64,000 nucleotides of DNA from Cylicocyclus nassatus (GCA_958299035.1 CATQJL010000316.1:15222347-15286346); one strand, 5' to 3'; shown: positions 1-11,975, numbered from the stretch's first letter. Translations and numbers: made by a program. The notes: generated by a model not told the origin, from the sequence alone.

Positions 1-1283
1 TTTTTATGACCCTACTCAGAAAATTCAAGTTTTGACCAATTTTCCTATCGCTCCTATCTATGCAACAGATGAACATTAGTAAGCAGCTAAGATGTTATTA
101 TAAATAGTATGACTTATTTCTTCATACAAAAGTAAAATCAGTCAAGTCGGTTGGAGAAATCAGAAGCTATGAATTTTTGAAAGTCGTGCGCAAGAACTTT
201 CGGGACGACCTAATACATAGTCAGGCCTAGCAGTGCACGGAAACCTCTCGTCCACGGGGATAGACATGAAAAAAAATGTCGTCATCAACGTGTGTGCTCA
301 TCTTGTTACACCGTTTTTGCGAAATCGAATATGCGCCATGAGGAGCAAGAGAACGCTTTTGATGATACAAGTATTTCCGCCCTGAACACAAAAATCCTTT
401 GAAACAGCTACTTCCAAACACAAAGGCAAAAAATTTGGACAGAACTTATGCAGCAAGCTATTAGATTGCGTAGTAAGTTCTGTCCCATTTTTTCTATCGA
501 CTTCTTACCCATATTATTTGCCTTATTTTGGAATAAAGTGTATATGCTTTTGAATGTTCTAAGTCTGCTCTGTAAATACATCTACCAACCTAGCAAAGAC
601 CGAAAAAGAATTTTTGGCATGCATAAAAAAGTGCGAAAACCAAAGATTCCATTTTCAACATCTTTTTTCTCTCCAAATTCTCAATTTTTCCATCATAAAT
701 TTTTACTTAACAGCTTGGCAACGCCCAAAACAATAAACTAGATTCTAAGGTTTGTATTATCAACTTTTCGTGCTTGTTCCCTGTCTTCTACTGTCTTTTC
801 AATGCCATTTTTGATAGTCGGCGAAGCAAGACTTTGCTGTGGCAATGTTCGTCATCTCACGTACCTAAGCTGTGTGATCCCTAAACTTTAAATTTTTGAA
901 TGATAAACTTATGAATTTGAAGCGTTATTTGACCAAAGACCATCCCTTTCTGGGTTACTTTCACCTACATTATTCAAGACCGCTTTCGGGTTCTCAAACA
1001 CTTCAAAGAGAGGTTACGAAAAAGATTTTTTTGGGAGCACAGAAAAGGTTTTCGAATTTTCCGAGCTGCTGCAAAAGCTATAGCATTCTTTCCTTATGCT
1101 CAGCAGGTTTTTCGAGCTGTTATAACTATTCTGACAAAAACGGGGGCAATAAGTAGTTGTCGAGAATAAAGTTTTTCCCTTTTTGGCTTTCCAAATTTTA
1201 TGCTGGAAAACTTTTCGAATGCTCCTGATGTAGGAAATTGAAATAAAGATGTTGGTAGAACAGGCTTGAAGTTTTCAAATACA
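1..1283. other. Intergenic AT-rich DNA, no gene recognised
   Basis: Short open frames occur on both strands, but none has a recognisable domain or a pair of splice sites with matching phase. Sequence composition is AT-rich and typical of nematode intergenic or intronic DNA. I see no RNA gene and no terminal repeat before the MITE that starts at 1286. Confidence 0.5.
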
Positions 1284-1285
1284 TA

Positions 1286-1785
1286 CAGAACCTTCCAAAA
1301 AGATGTGCACACTGTTTGATTGTTAATAACTCTCTTGCTTTCATGTCTTTGCCGAGCTTGAGGTACCACTTTGTATAGCGAGGATTAATCGAAGCTGCTC
1401 AGTACACCGTTTCTTCCATGAGTTATTTCAGATTTAGGACAGCAGCTGTTTTTCCAAGGTTTGTCAGAAAGTGAATACGCCATCAAGGAAGCTCGAAAAA
1501 TTGGGGAAAGTTATGTATTGAAATCAGCACGCCTGAAAACCTTGCTACACAAATTTTCAGATTTTTTCGAAATTATTTTATCAAAAGGCTCATTCCACAG
1601 TGGCGCCGCATACTGAAAGTTCATACCATGGTCCTACAGTAACGAAGAGTGATTGATGATTCGCTCTATACTGTTAATCTAAGTTTATCCTCGTTTAGAG
1701 AATGGTAGCTAATGGCGGGCGAAAGACATGAAAACAAGAGAGTTATTAACGACCAAACAGTGTGCACATTTTTTGGGACACTCTG
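1286..1785. mobile_element. Tc1/mariner-like MITE, diverged copy
   Basis: The two ends are inverted copies of one another: the left end runs from CAGAACCTTCCAAAAAGATG near 1286 through TGTGCACACTGTTTGATTG, and the right end carries the complement, ending GGGACACTCTG at 1785. Both are flanked by TA (1284-1285 and 1786-1787), the target duplication of the Tc1/mariner superfamily. The same terminal family, better preserved, bounds the element at 4115-4792. There is no transposase frame, so this is non-autonomous. The left terminus has drifted (CAGAACCTTCC against CAGGGTGTCCC in the sister copy), which indicates an old insertion. Confidence 0.75.
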
Positions 1786-1787
1786 TA

Positions 1788-2722
1788 TATACATTTTGCA
1801 AAACACAGTACAAAATATTGTGAAAATTTCAAGAGAAAAACTGCGACAGAACTCTTAACACAACCTATTAATATAGCTGTTATAGCCATCATTCCTGTTA
1901 TAAAAGTACGCTTTAAGAACTGAGTTACGCTCCCATTTCTTTTTCTTGCAGCATAAAAAACATCTCTTTTACTTTCGCAGCACCACTTCTTGCTCGGGAA
2001 AGAGCGTGAAAAAAGGAGCACTTGTTATGCCCTAAAACTTTCGGACAGACTCGTTCATAGCTTTCCAGTATCAGAACAGCAAATACTAACCACATTTACA
2101 ATAAAACGTCTGCAAAATCATTTGCTCATCAGAATTACAAATCAACTCCATCAATTAGGAATCAAAAGTAAGCTTTTATCCGTGATCATCTCAATGCACT
2201 CGAATCGCACTGTTTGGAGTGGTTGAGGGCGCCTTCTTGGTGGTTGTTTTCGGCTCTCTAAACAAGCTTGATGCGCTGATTTCAGCATTTCCAATAAAAC
2301 TAACACAATGGCTCTAACTATAGCCCTAATATGTGACTCATCGTAGTAGTAAGGGACTGATACTAATCTGCCGTCCCGAGGTAAGACTTCTTTTGGGTTG
2401 GTGCCTGAAAACGTCCTGTTTGATAGTTCGCTCTCAAATTAATGACAATCGCTACCAAAATCTATACGTACCACTGAGGCCCACTGCCACGACATTACCA
2501 AAGCGGCTAATCAACGATGGGAGGTGAGTCGTACGATATCTAAAATCATAACGTGTTATCATCAATTACTGAGAGTTAAATTTTCAGCATAGGTATTTAC
2601 TGAGCAGTACAAAACACCAAGCAATTGAACCGATGTTCCGTGTCATACATAGCATTCAAAGCGTCGCTCTGTAATTTCAAATTCTATCCAATCATCCAAA
2701 CATCTGAAAGTTGAAAGCTTGA
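1788..2722. other. Intergenic region, nothing recognised
   Basis: Several short frames overlap on both strands here, none longer than about 90 codons and none with a domain I recognise. No repeats or RNA-gene promoters were seen. Confidence 0.45.
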
Positions 2723-2941
2723 TTACTTTGCAGTATTCAGCGCACCATGAGTGAAGAAGTAAGTCATGTGATATAGTAGATTTCTAAATCCGGTGTAATT
2801 AGTGGCCGCCTTTATCTCTGAAGGTTCAACTTTTGTTGGTAAATACGTGTATCCGTATAACCATAAGCCAATGCGCGATGTGGGAAATTCGTCAAAGATG
2901 TCGTAGCCGACTTCACCCAAAAGTTGAGATTCCTTAAACAA
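2723..2941 (-). CDS. Coding-looking exon, unknown protein
   Basis: Unrecognised. The minus-strand frame ends in TAA at 2723-2725 and holds about 72 residues of non-repetitive, protein-like composition rich in aromatic residues (LLGEVGYDIFDEF, IGLWLYGYTYLP). No intron boundary is decisive: an AG lies just upstream of the phenylalanine-lysine-glutamate start of this stretch. It lies about 10 bases downstream of another coding-looking minus-strand block (2954-3264), so the two are probably parts of one locus, either joined by unseen splicing or adjacent. A shadow open frame by chance cannot be ruled out. Confidence 0.35.
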   Translation of the reverse strand: MFKESQLLGEVGYDIFDEFPTSRIGLWLYGYTYLPTKVEPSEIKAATNYTGFRNLLYHMTYFFTHGALNTAK

Positions 2942-2953
2942 ACTTATACTATA

Positions 2954-3264
2954 CTAGTTGAGAGTGATCTCAGTACACACAAGATCGTAATCCCTCTGAC
3001 TCGAATCATAATTGTAGAGGTCGACGAAAAGACAACTTATTTCGCGTGGACTTTCTGCAAGTGTTGCTATGAGACTGATATTTAGTAGTGAGCAGCGTTT
3101 CGTTCTTTGGAAGGTGCTCGTGATAATTTTACATGGTTTCATTATGTACATGCGCTTTGTGAGCGACACCCACCAGTAGTCGTGGATAGTGATGTAGTCG
3201 TAGATCGTTTTAAAAACCCTTGATTGTTTAGGTGTCACGGTGGTCTTTGTTATGGGGTGGCGAG
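2954..3264 (-). CDS. Coding-looking exon, unknown protein
   Basis: Unrecognised. The minus-strand frame enters after a possible acceptor (TTCTGTTAAG, with the exon starting at 3264) and runs about 100 residues to TAG at 2954. Its composition is protein-like (VFKTIYDYITIHDYWW, then KRMYIMKPCK, then VDLYNYDSSQRDYD). It follows, on the same strand, the clear terminal exon at 3327-3510 by only about 60 bases. This suggests either a closely spaced downstream gene, as in nematode operons, or an alternative 3' end. No domain is visible. Confidence 0.35.
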
Positions 3265-3326
3265 CTTAACAGAAAACATGAAATGAGACTATCCAGAGTA
3301 AGAAGCAAAACAAAGGAAATGAAGAA

Positions 3327-3510
3327 TCACTTGCCAAACTCCGAGATCCTTCCAGGAACATCTTGCCCTACACCCACAGTATGATAGTAGTCTTGCTCGT
3401 ATACTTCGGCTATTACTTTCGAGAACTGCGTGTTCGAGACAATCAGAACTTGATCGCCTACTTCGGCTCTTTTTCCTTCATCGACAAAGGCAACAACATC
3501 CAGATTTTTT
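3327..3510 (-). CDS. Terminal exon of an unidentified minus-strand gene
   Basis: After a good acceptor (GCTAGCTTTCAG, exon start 3510) the minus strand reads one base plus 60 sense codons to TGA at 3327-3329. The peptide begins KNLDVVAFVDEGKRAEVGD and ends GQDVPGRISEFGK, with a balanced, globular composition. The frame upstream of the acceptor is closed by TAG, which supports splicing here. The exon needs two bases from the preceding exon, which I could not place. Candidate upstream sequence lies between 3520 and 3760, and the MITE at 4115-4792 would fall in a further upstream intron. Function unknown. Confidence 0.55.
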
Positions 3511-4114
3511 CTGAAAGCTAGCTATTTTTTTACATTCTTCCAATGGCATAGACGTGTCTCACATTTACATTCATGCGCGGAGCAAAAAAAGGAAAAGCAC
3601 ATAAGTTTGCAAAGAATTGAGCAGAATTCCAACTCACATTCAACGTAAAGGCTTCTAAAGCACATGGAAGGTGAACGAAAAAGGTTTCAAAAGCAAAGAA
3701 ATTATTCTTGTAATAACATTAGTGTTGGATTTGATGAGTGCATTTAAATTGTATCTTGCTGTGAACCTGTAGGGACTCTTTTTTGTATAAGTTCAAAGCA
3801 ATAGTAACCCTCCCTTCGAGTTTCGGCTGATAGTGTGAGATGACAAAGGAAGCAGACTGGGTCTAGCATGCGCGGCTTGCGAAGCATTACCGAAAAAGTC
3901 GGAGGACAAGGAGGACAGGAGTAAAGATTGTCCTAATAAGATCTACCGTAGCAGTTCGCTAAAACAGAGTAAAAGGCGTTACATAGCCGAATGGGGTTGC
4001 AAGTCAGGTACGGCTGTAAGATGTCGGAAGTAACCAGAAGTCTGCGAGTGAACCTATAACCAATATGTACTTCTACACCAAGGCAAGCTACTGCAAGACA
4101 ATATAATACTTATA

Positions 4115-4792
4115 CAGGGTGTCCCAAAAAATTTGCACACTGTTTGAATGTAATTAACTTTCTTGTATTAAAGTGTTTCGAAAAGCTCTAGGTAACATTT
4201 TGTAGAGCGAGGCTCAACTTAGATTTAAAGTGTAGCGCGAATCGCCGATCGCTCGCTCTTACTGTAGGATTACGATGGAAACTTTGAAGAGGGTTTTGAT
4301 CCATAAAAGGCCATATTTTGTTCCAAAAAGGAACCAAAAACAGCCTAAAAACTCTCACATTGGGCTAATTAGAGTTGCTGATTCTGAATGTATAGTTTGT
4401 AACTGTTCGTAATGCTTCATTAAAAAATTTTGCGAGGTAAGCAATAGCGGCCATTTTTTCAATGTTCCTGTAAAGCGCGATTACACCGTTTAGAAAGCTT
4501 TGTAACCTTGTAAAGAGTTGGGTATTAAACTCAGCGTCCATGAGAACCCTATTACACAGGTTTCCACATTTTTGAAAATTTTTTAAACGGCCGCTTTTTT
4601 CACAGTGACACCATATGTTTGAAGTTTCTACCGTAATCCTACAGTAAGAATGAGCGAACGGCGATTCGCGCTACACTTTAAATCTAAGTTAAACCTCGCT
4701 CTACAAAATGGTACCTCAAGCTTCTCGAACCACTTCATAACATGAGAGTTATTTACAATCAAACAATGTGCACATTTTTTTGGGACACCCTG
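4115..4792. mobile_element. Tc1/mariner-like MITE, well preserved, 678 bp
   Basis: Terminal inverted repeats begin CAGGGTGTCCCAAAAAA at 4115 and end with the complement TTTTTTTGGGACACCCTG at 4792. They extend inward for roughly 190 bp, and both contain TGTGCACA/TTTGCACA and a GCGAATCGCC block. TA dinucleotides flank both ends (4113-4114 and 4793-4794). The interior has no transposase, so this is a non-autonomous foldback member of the family also seen at 1286-1785. Confidence 0.85.
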
Positions 4793-4794
4793 TA

Positions 4795-7700
4795 TACTAC
4801 TAACCTTTACCTGATTTGCATAAGAAAAGTGTTTATAGCCCAAATCTGGCATTATAGCATAGTACTAGGTTGAAAGCTGCTAGAGTTTCTAACGCTCATA
4901 TGTATCGCTCCCTTTCACTTTCCTTCTTTTACTTCCTTACGGTAAAGAATTTGTTTGCATTGACAGATTAGCGTTTCGCCTTAAAGTGCCTCGCTCCGGA
5001 GGGTCACTATTTCACAGCATCGTGGCGCTGCGAAATCGCCCTGCTCTTCAGTACCAGCGCCAAGGGCTTCTTGCTGAAGGGAATGTAAACAGCCGACTGA
5101 TGAATACTCCGCCGCATGATGCGGGTCAATTCAGACCCAAGGATGGGCGGATCCTGCAAATGCAATGATAAAAATGTTTGGCAGCAATTTATTCATGACT
5201 GATTCAAGGTTTCAATCGTAGCTTTCTGCATTGCTAAGGACACAATCAGAATAAGTCTGGCTGTTCGTTGGAATCCTTCGCACTGAGAGTTTCAGTAGGG
5301 CATTGCAGGGTGTACCAAAAGCATATATCAATTTTACAAGGGCTCCTCTTGGAAACTTTTGCATGCAGCATACAAATGTACTATACTAAAGTAGTATATA
5401 AAGGACTGAGCATCAAAAAAGGGATCATTGTGCAAAATACAATACCGCTCGTATTTTTTTAAAAGACAACCTCAGCGTGGGCCATATTTTGCTTCAGACT
5501 GAACGAATTCTTACTCCAAGCGCACCATTTAAACAGGTCGGCGCAGCACATTTTCTTATACAGTGCCTGTTTGGACACGGTAGAGGGCCTGATTCTAAAA
5601 ATCGTTCCAAATTTTTGCTTACGGTATGTCGCCTAGTGAGTGAACGAATTACCACTGAGTGCAAAGATTAAGCTCACAGCACGCAAGCAAAAATCTGAAA
5701 GGATTCGTGGAACACGAACTCCTACTGTGTCCAAACAAGTACTTCCATTATATCAGATGCGCCGCGTTGTGCTGGGTCGAAAAGGTGCTCTTGAAGAAGA
5801 ATAATGTCCATTTTGAAACGAGATATGCCCACGCGACAGTGATGTTGCATGAACTAGGCGCCTGTGTGCAGTTTTTCAGAAAATGGGAGCATTATTAAAC
5901 ATACTCGGGGTGGAAGAGAACAATCTGCGGAGTTGTCCTTCAGATCTCACTGCTTACAAGCTTTGCTTTTAAGTTACCTACCCATGTTGTAACCCTATCA
6001 CTCTCCTCTAGAAGCCCACTAATAGCTGCTTGCACGCATGCACATCTTTGCCGAAGAGGAGAGCGCAACTCAAAAGCAAATGTCATCACGAAACCAGAAA
6101 TCGGGCCCCATAGGCCTACTCATTGAAATTCTTCCCGATGCCCTTTGTTATAACATTTCAAACAAAAGCAAATCGTTGTGTAAGCTTCGTTTTCCATCAT
6201 CTTGTACACTTTCCAGCAATCCCCAGTGGGTGGCCGTTCTTATATAAGGAAATGTAAAGTGGACAGAGAGATTGTTGATGAACCACAGGTCGAAAGATGA
6301 GGTTAATCGAAAATTGCATTATCTAGTAAGTCAGTGTTAATAGTTGGAAACTTGAAACTAATGATCAGCATAACGTTTTGATGTTTCATTGACTCTGAGA
6401 AGAAAGATGACTTGAAGGGAGGGGTCACTAGCTACCAGCCAAATTACCTAAAACTATAAAAAAAATGGCAAATGCGGGTCACAAAACAGCGCGCTTCTGT
6501 TTTCAACAGATGGCACTCAAAATGGATACGCAGAGTAAAGTCAATACTTTTGGAGTTGTAATATGAAGGTCTTATAGGCTTACGTTTGAGACCTTCATAT
6601 ACTTAAGTTCCCGTGAGATTTGTTCATGCATACAGTCGTAAGTCGTAAACTGCAATTATTTTATGTTTTGTAGGATCCTCCTGAGGCCTCAAAGGAGTGA
6701 TTGCTTCTGAAATTAATCGGCTTGTATGCTCTAACAAAGAAGTGTCGAAAAAATCTTGATGGTTTGAACGAACACTGCTAAACATTTTTCTGAGCATAGC
6801 GAATGGAGTTTCATGGTAACCTCATCTCATATTTTCTTTGCACACCACAGAGCTGCGGCCTAGTCAGAAATTTCACTATTCTTTCTTTCTTGTATAAAAC
6901 TCAAATGTTGCATTGATCTGCACATATTTGTCACCTCAGAATGTACAAGCTCAAACTTTGACATATAACGTATGCGTACCTGTAGTCAAAGTTGCATGGA
7001 ACATAATATACAAGTAAATCGTTGTTCCCACGTCGACTCGTGAACGCTTTGAGCACACTGAAATAATTTTGTGTCATAACTCGGTCATAAGTCGGTATTG
7101 ACTGACATTACATGCACGGCTTCTGAGTAACTTGCATTTTTCTCAGTCTCAATTCTTCATTCTTTCCATTTTGACTTGCCCTAGTCATTTTACATTTTGC
7201 AGATAATGGGTTTAAATCTGCTTAATGGAAACCGTACTCGCAGCGACCATATTTATTATGGTTGTTATACATGTTTTTGTGTGTGGAGAGCGAGAATCAT
7301 TATATTGGGTGGTTCGATGATTCGTGCATATTTTTCAGAACTTTCAGACTATTTCAAATCGAATAACGATGGGATACTCTCGAAGTGGTGTAATGAAGAA
7401 CTTCTCCTTCTTTTCAGCAACTATGTTGTTTGGAGTCCCTTAGAGATCTTTTAGATTAATATCAAATCTCCAACCCATGTTTTCTACCTATTCTTAACCT
7501 AGCAGTTTATGATAATTCATTCCCGACTTGGAAAACTTTGATAAGAATTTAAGAGAGTAAACAAAATGCAATATATGTACTTTTCGCATTTACATCTAAC
7601 TTTTCAAAATCAACAAGTTTGTTTCTTTGATGCTACCAAATTTCGTATCTGACAGCCCAAACCTCTTAAAGATCAAACGGCACTAACTAGGGAATCATGC

Positions 7701-8106
7701 GATGCAGCCTTCTCCCCTTTTTCTACAGGCTTCTTTTTTTGATACGTGCAGGCTGCGAAAATGAAGTCATTAGAATACTTATTGACGTTTTCCCTTCTAA
7801 GGCTGCACCAGGTTGATTCGGTTCAATAAATCACGGTGGTCTACGCTCATTTGCTTGGTAAAAGTAGCGTTTAATCTTGCTCGATTTAAAAACTTAAGCG
7901 TTTTACGACTCTGCATATTGAATTTCTGGATAGACTGTTCCGGAAAATTGTTGGAAGCTGCTTGAAAACTCCCATGTAATGCATTATATTGCACTATGCT
8001 TGCACTGTGGGACTTGTGTCAAATCTTTTTCAAAAGTCAAAAACAAAAAGTTCAGAAATAGCAATCACGGAGCCAAAAGTTCTTTACCGGAGCCATGTTC
8101 TCGTAC
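4795..8106. other. 3.3-kb gene-poor interval
   Basis: Open frames here are below 90 codons and overlap on both strands without matching splice sites. One frame at 7197-7454 follows a plausible acceptor (CATTTTGCAG at about 7200) but has no recognisable domain. No tRNA, rRNA or terminal repeats were seen. The stretch is best read as intergenic or long-intron DNA. Confidence 0.45.
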
Positions 8107-8290
8107 CAGTGGCGTACCCAAGATTTTTCGGGGTGGGGGGGGGGGGGGAATTTTTATGTCGAAGGTGCGTAGCGTGAGCCACGCACAATTTTTTTGTATG
8201 CTTCCTGAAATTTTTGCGCGCCTAAACCTCCGAAATTTTCAAGGGCCGTGGTGGCAGCATTGGAAAAAAATTCCAGAATCGAAGTTCAGG
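8107..8290 (+). mobile_element. Truncated hAT-family MITE
   Basis: The sequence starts CAGTGGCGTACCCAAGATTT at 8107 and continues through a G homopolymer and a segment resembling GTGAGCCACGCAC. In complement, the right end of the intact hAT element at 59722-60069 has the same order: CAGTGGCGTACCCAGGATTT, poly-G, then GTCAGCCACGCAC. No matching right terminus (GTACGCCACTG) is found nearby, so this copy is truncated on its right. The intact copy's 8-bp target duplication supports assignment to hAT. Confidence 0.65.
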
Positions 8291-8639
8291 TAGGAAAATT
8301 ACTCCAAACAAGACCATTTCGGTAGAGGTTTTAGCTCTTTTCAGTAGTGAGATTGTGCAAAGTCAAGGTTCAGCATCGATAATGCACAACAAATTCGAAA
8401 TGATGGATTTTCAAAATTTTTTTTTCAAAACAACATCGAAATTCAAATCTATCAAATCTCGAGAAATTATGAATGAAATGTTGAAAAAAATACCTTAGCA
8501 TAAATTTGAATTTGGTGTTTTTAAAATACTGAAGATGTTTTTCTCTCTGATGACATATCAATTTTTCGACACATGGCGGAGGATGACACTCCATCCTGTG
8601 GAGTTTTGAACAACATTGGTACAAGGAAAGAAACTATAC

Positions 8640-9188
8640 TCTTTTTTTGAAAAAATGGGTCCGGATAACAGAAAAGTATCGTCTATTGTATGACTAGGAG
8701 ATGCGCGACTGCATTGCGGACATTGTCTTGAAGTTTGAGTTTGTTCTTCCCTGTTTTCAAAGAGGAATAAACCTGGACGAGATAACAAGTATAATCATGC
8801 TAAGTACACGATTATGCCTGTTTAGACAAGATGTGCGATACGGTCTGGCGTCTCCTAGTCATGAAATGAATGAAACCGTTCAGCGGATTTTGGAAGAAGA
8901 TATTTCTAGAGACTCCAAGTTCGATTATTGATAAATCTTGGCATGATGTAGATATTCATTTAGTTTACTTGAGCCGATTACCAAGATTGTAGCACGCTTT
9001 ATTCAATCGGGCTAACATTTCGGTGCCTTCACCTTCGTCGGAGCCTGGAAGGTCGTCACATTAGTGGTTTGTTCTCCTGAACACCTCGTCCAAGCCAAGG
9101 CTACATTGAACATCAAGCCAGGCTGAAAGCCGTGGCGGAAAACGTCATTCATGCTTACCTCGGCTGTCTTCGAATCGGGTTGAGCCAT
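8640..9188. repeat. PLE-1 left inverted flanking repeat (pLTR)
   Basis: This segment is the reverse complement of about 13236-13787 over roughly 550 bp with only scattered substitutions. Both arms contain an open frame of about 70 residues (with EFVLPCFQRGINLDEITS) on the outward strand, and a hammerhead-like motif near 9014-9052. Long inverted repeats of this kind around RT-EN are typical of Penelope elements. The repeat stops within the sequence TTCGAATCGGGTT-GAGCCA near 9188. Confidence 0.8.
9005..9052 (-). ncRNA. Degenerate hammerhead-ribozyme-like motif of PLE-1
   Basis: On the minus strand this reads CCGACGA, a short stem closed by AGGTG..CACC, then GAAATGTTAGC. The order matches the hammerhead core (CUGANGA, stem II, GAAA, stem III) known from Penelope pLTRs, with one core change (CCGACGA). 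The copy in the other arm at about 13383-13420 is nearly the same. The intact-looking relative is at 50645-50689. Cleavage activity is unlikely given the changed core. Confidence 0.5.
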
Positions 9189-9416
9189 CACTAAACACAG
9201 CGTCTGCACAGTCAGTAGTAATAGAGACCAGTACAAGCGCTTTATAGATGAATCTAATCTCAGTGTACATCAAATTCGCAAAGGGACTGTTATGCGATTA
9301 GATCACTACTCATGGCAACGCCCTCTTCTTTGGGCATTGCAGGAGCTTTGAATGTTATCCAAAATGCTTCTAGGGTTTTACGAGGAATTTGGTTTCACGC
9401 GTTAAGATTGTGACGG

Positions 9417-9967
9417 CTATATTGCATTGTTGATCCGAGTGATACTCTCTGCGATTTGCGCCCAGGGGGTGTTCGGTTTAGATTTCATAAGACCATCTAG
9501 GTGCTCTTTGATTCTCACACAAAGAGGCCTACCAGTTTCTCGTCTGTACTCTTTCCCGCAAGTTTGACAAATTATTTGATAAACTACTCCTGCCTCCATG
9601 CAATCGCCTAGTTGACCAAATGGGCATACGACACAATCGGTATTCATGCATAGTCGATCATAAGAGCGATTACGAATTAGTTGTTTTTTAAGACTGGGGG
9701 GCGAAAATTCTACAATGCTACTGACGGAGTCATTAAGGTCTGCATGTTCTAAGCTTTTCTTTATCGCTTTGCTGTATTCTTCAGATATGAAAGGAACACA
9801 AAAAGGTATTTTTGCTTCATTCTTGCTTGTGCGCGACCTGTATCGTGCCAAGTACGTTTCGATAAATGGTTTGTGTTGTAGCCATTGGACTTCGCAATCT
9901 GTCTGGCAAGACTTAACGATGTAGCGCGTTCTTGATCGGAGGAAACTGCCTTTGCAGTTCTAAACAT
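9417..9967 (-). pseudogene. PLE-1 GIY-YIG endonuclease and linker
   Basis: Minus-strand reading gives the RT-to-EN linker (NMFRTAKAVSSDQERATSL), then IPFCVPFISEEY, then a cysteine pair region (CVVCPFG, GDCMEAG), then the GIY-YIG core GVVYQIICQTCGKEY-RRETGRPLCVRIKEHLDG. The usual YIGET is YRRET here. The domain cuts target DNA for retrotransposition in intact elements. The linker and EN domain lie in overlapping frames offset at about 9761-9851, so a frameshift separates them. Upstream (right) the frame is interrupted exactly at 9975 by the Helitron. Confidence 0.8.
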
Positions 9968-10704
9968 ATTGAAAACTAGCTGGCTTACCCGGCTCCGCCC
10001 GGCCCTGTCAATGCTATGATTAAGGTTTTATCCCTATCCCTGTAAAACCTTTCATTGTGCCCACTCTACATGCAATTCCCTATTCCCGCTGTGTTAGTAA
10101 TTAGCATGCCCACCTACCTCCCTCAACGACCCCCAGCCCCATAGCTCAAACTTGGCAAAAAAAGCAATAAAACTGGTAAAAGTAGGGATAATTCTGAAAA
10201 CTGATGGAGCTATTCGGCTATCCGGCCCCAAAATGTTTTTGTGATGGATCTTGCTCAAAGTCGGTACATAGGGATTATCAAAGCCGCTGATGACGAATGT
10301 CGTGATCATTTCGCGCGATAGCGCCATTTTCTGGGTTTAAGTTGGGTACACATAAGAAGCTGAAATCATGGATTTCGTTAAACTTTGATATATATCATAA
10401 TCCTTCGGCTTTTTGAGGCGATTTCACTGAGTTATGGTAGGTATACTGCAGAGGGGCGAAATCTCAGTTTTGGCTGAAACTCGGTTTAGAGAGATTCGAC
10501 CTTCTGACCACGTCTTAAACACTCTCGTTGCGCTTTGAGACCTTTTCGCAGAGTTACGGTAGGTACATGGCAGCGGGTGAAAATCATGAACCTGCCTGAA
10601 TCCTTGGCAGAATATTAACTAAAGTGCTGTTTCAAGAATATCGTGCTCAATCCCCACGATAAAGGCAATTCGTTTGGTATAAAAGTTTCCCACGACCTTA
10701 ATGC

Positions 10705-10995
10705 TTTCCCTTATAGGACCACTGCTGCGCGCAAGACACCCTTCGGCGGCTTTTGCCTAAGCAAAAACAGGGGGAGGAAGATTTGCCACGTGCGTTACGC
10801 ATTGGGACAGATTATCAGTTTCCTTATAGGACCACTGCCGCCCGCGATACACCCTTCGGCGGCTTTTGCCTAAGCAATAACAGGGGGAGGGAGATTTGCC
10901 GCGTGCTTTACGCGTTGGGACAGGTTATCAGTTTCCTTATAGGACCACTGCCGCGCACGAGACACCCTTCGGCGGTTTTCGACCCCATCCCGTAT
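10705..10995. repeat. 113-bp tandem repeat inside the Helitron
   Basis: The motif TTATAGGACCACTGC recurs at 10711, 10824 and 10937, a period of 113 bp. Each copy is followed by ACACCCTTCGGCGGCTTTTG or a close variant. There are about two and a half units. The overlapping open frames across this stretch are a by-product of the repeat. Confidence 0.85.
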
Positions 10996-11160
10996 AACCA
11001 CCATAACTTTATGGAAAGGTCCCAATATGCAGAGAGAGTATGAAATTCGTAATCAGCATGTCGAATAAGTTCTCTGGACCAAGCTCCAGCCGAATTCATG
11101 ATTTCAACTCTCTACCATACACCCTGCGGAGAACCTGTGTGATATCTGTAATCAGCATGT

Positions 11161-11389
11161 AAAGGGCCGGGCATATCACGCAATTTCAGTCGCGACGCGA
11201 TTTGGCAATTCGCCAGAAGTCTTCGGATCCAATTAGCAAACTGCACATGCATAGTGTGTATAACTTACGTAAACTGATGAAATGCCCTATCTTCTGTACA
11301 TTTATAATGTGCTTACAAAGAGTTATGGACACATGGAATATTGCCAAATCGCGTCGCGATTGAAATCGCCTGAGGTATGCCCGGCCCTT
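11161..11389. repeat. Internal inverted repeat of the Helitron
   Basis: AAGGGCCGGGCATATC at 11161 and the following GTCGCGACGCGATTTGGCAAT recur in complement at about 11337-11389 (TTGCCAAATCGCGTCGCGA ... GCCCGGCCCTTA). This is a 45- to 50-bp stem around a loop of about 130 bp. It may be a nested older insertion. Confidence 0.7.
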
Positions 11390-11488
11390 AAGATAACCCT
11401 TATACACGAAGTTTGGGCAGACTCTACCACAAAAAATTTTGGGGCCCGGATAGCCGAATAGCGCCAAACTAATATCGAACTCGGAATC

Positions 11489-11820
11489 CCCGTGCTCGAT
11501 TACCCCCTGTGCAAACTCCCAGCCTCGTAGCTCAAACTTTGCAAAAAAGTCAATAAAATCGGTGAAAGTAATGGATGATGTTGAAAACTAATATTGTATT
11601 CGTATCAGCATGCTCGATTACCCCCTGTGCTAACTCCCAACCCCATAGCTCAAACTTTGCAAAAAATCGATAAAATCGATAAAAGTAATGGATGATGTTG
11701 AAAACTAATATTGTTTTCGGAATCCCCGTGCTCGATTCCCCTCCCCCCTGTGCCAACTCCCAGCCTCGTAGGTAAACTCAGCAAAAAATCGATAAAAATC
11801 GATAAAATCGATATCGATCG
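11489..11820. repeat. About 119-bp tandem repeat inside the Helitron
   Basis: AACTCCCAGCCTCGTAGCTC or a close variant occurs near 11515, 11633 and 11753. Each copy is followed by CAAAAAA.TCGATAAAAT.G and GATGATGTTGAAAACTAATA, giving roughly three units. This region lies toward the Helitron 5' end. Confidence 0.75.
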
Positions 11821-11932
11821 ATGACGAAAAGTAGCCTATGACACCCGCAGAGACGCGAAGTGTATGTGTGCCAAGTTTGGTCCGGATCGGTTCAGAAATG
11901 GAATTTTCTATTCGGAACATACGTACACACAT

Positions 11933-11975
<43 letters not shown>
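11933..11975. repeat. (ACAG)n microsatellite
   Basis: About ten perfect ACAG units lie just inside the 5' end of the Helitron. A GTCT/ACAG run near the 5' terminus is a frequent feature of animal Helitrons and supports the assigned orientation. Confidence 0.9.
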
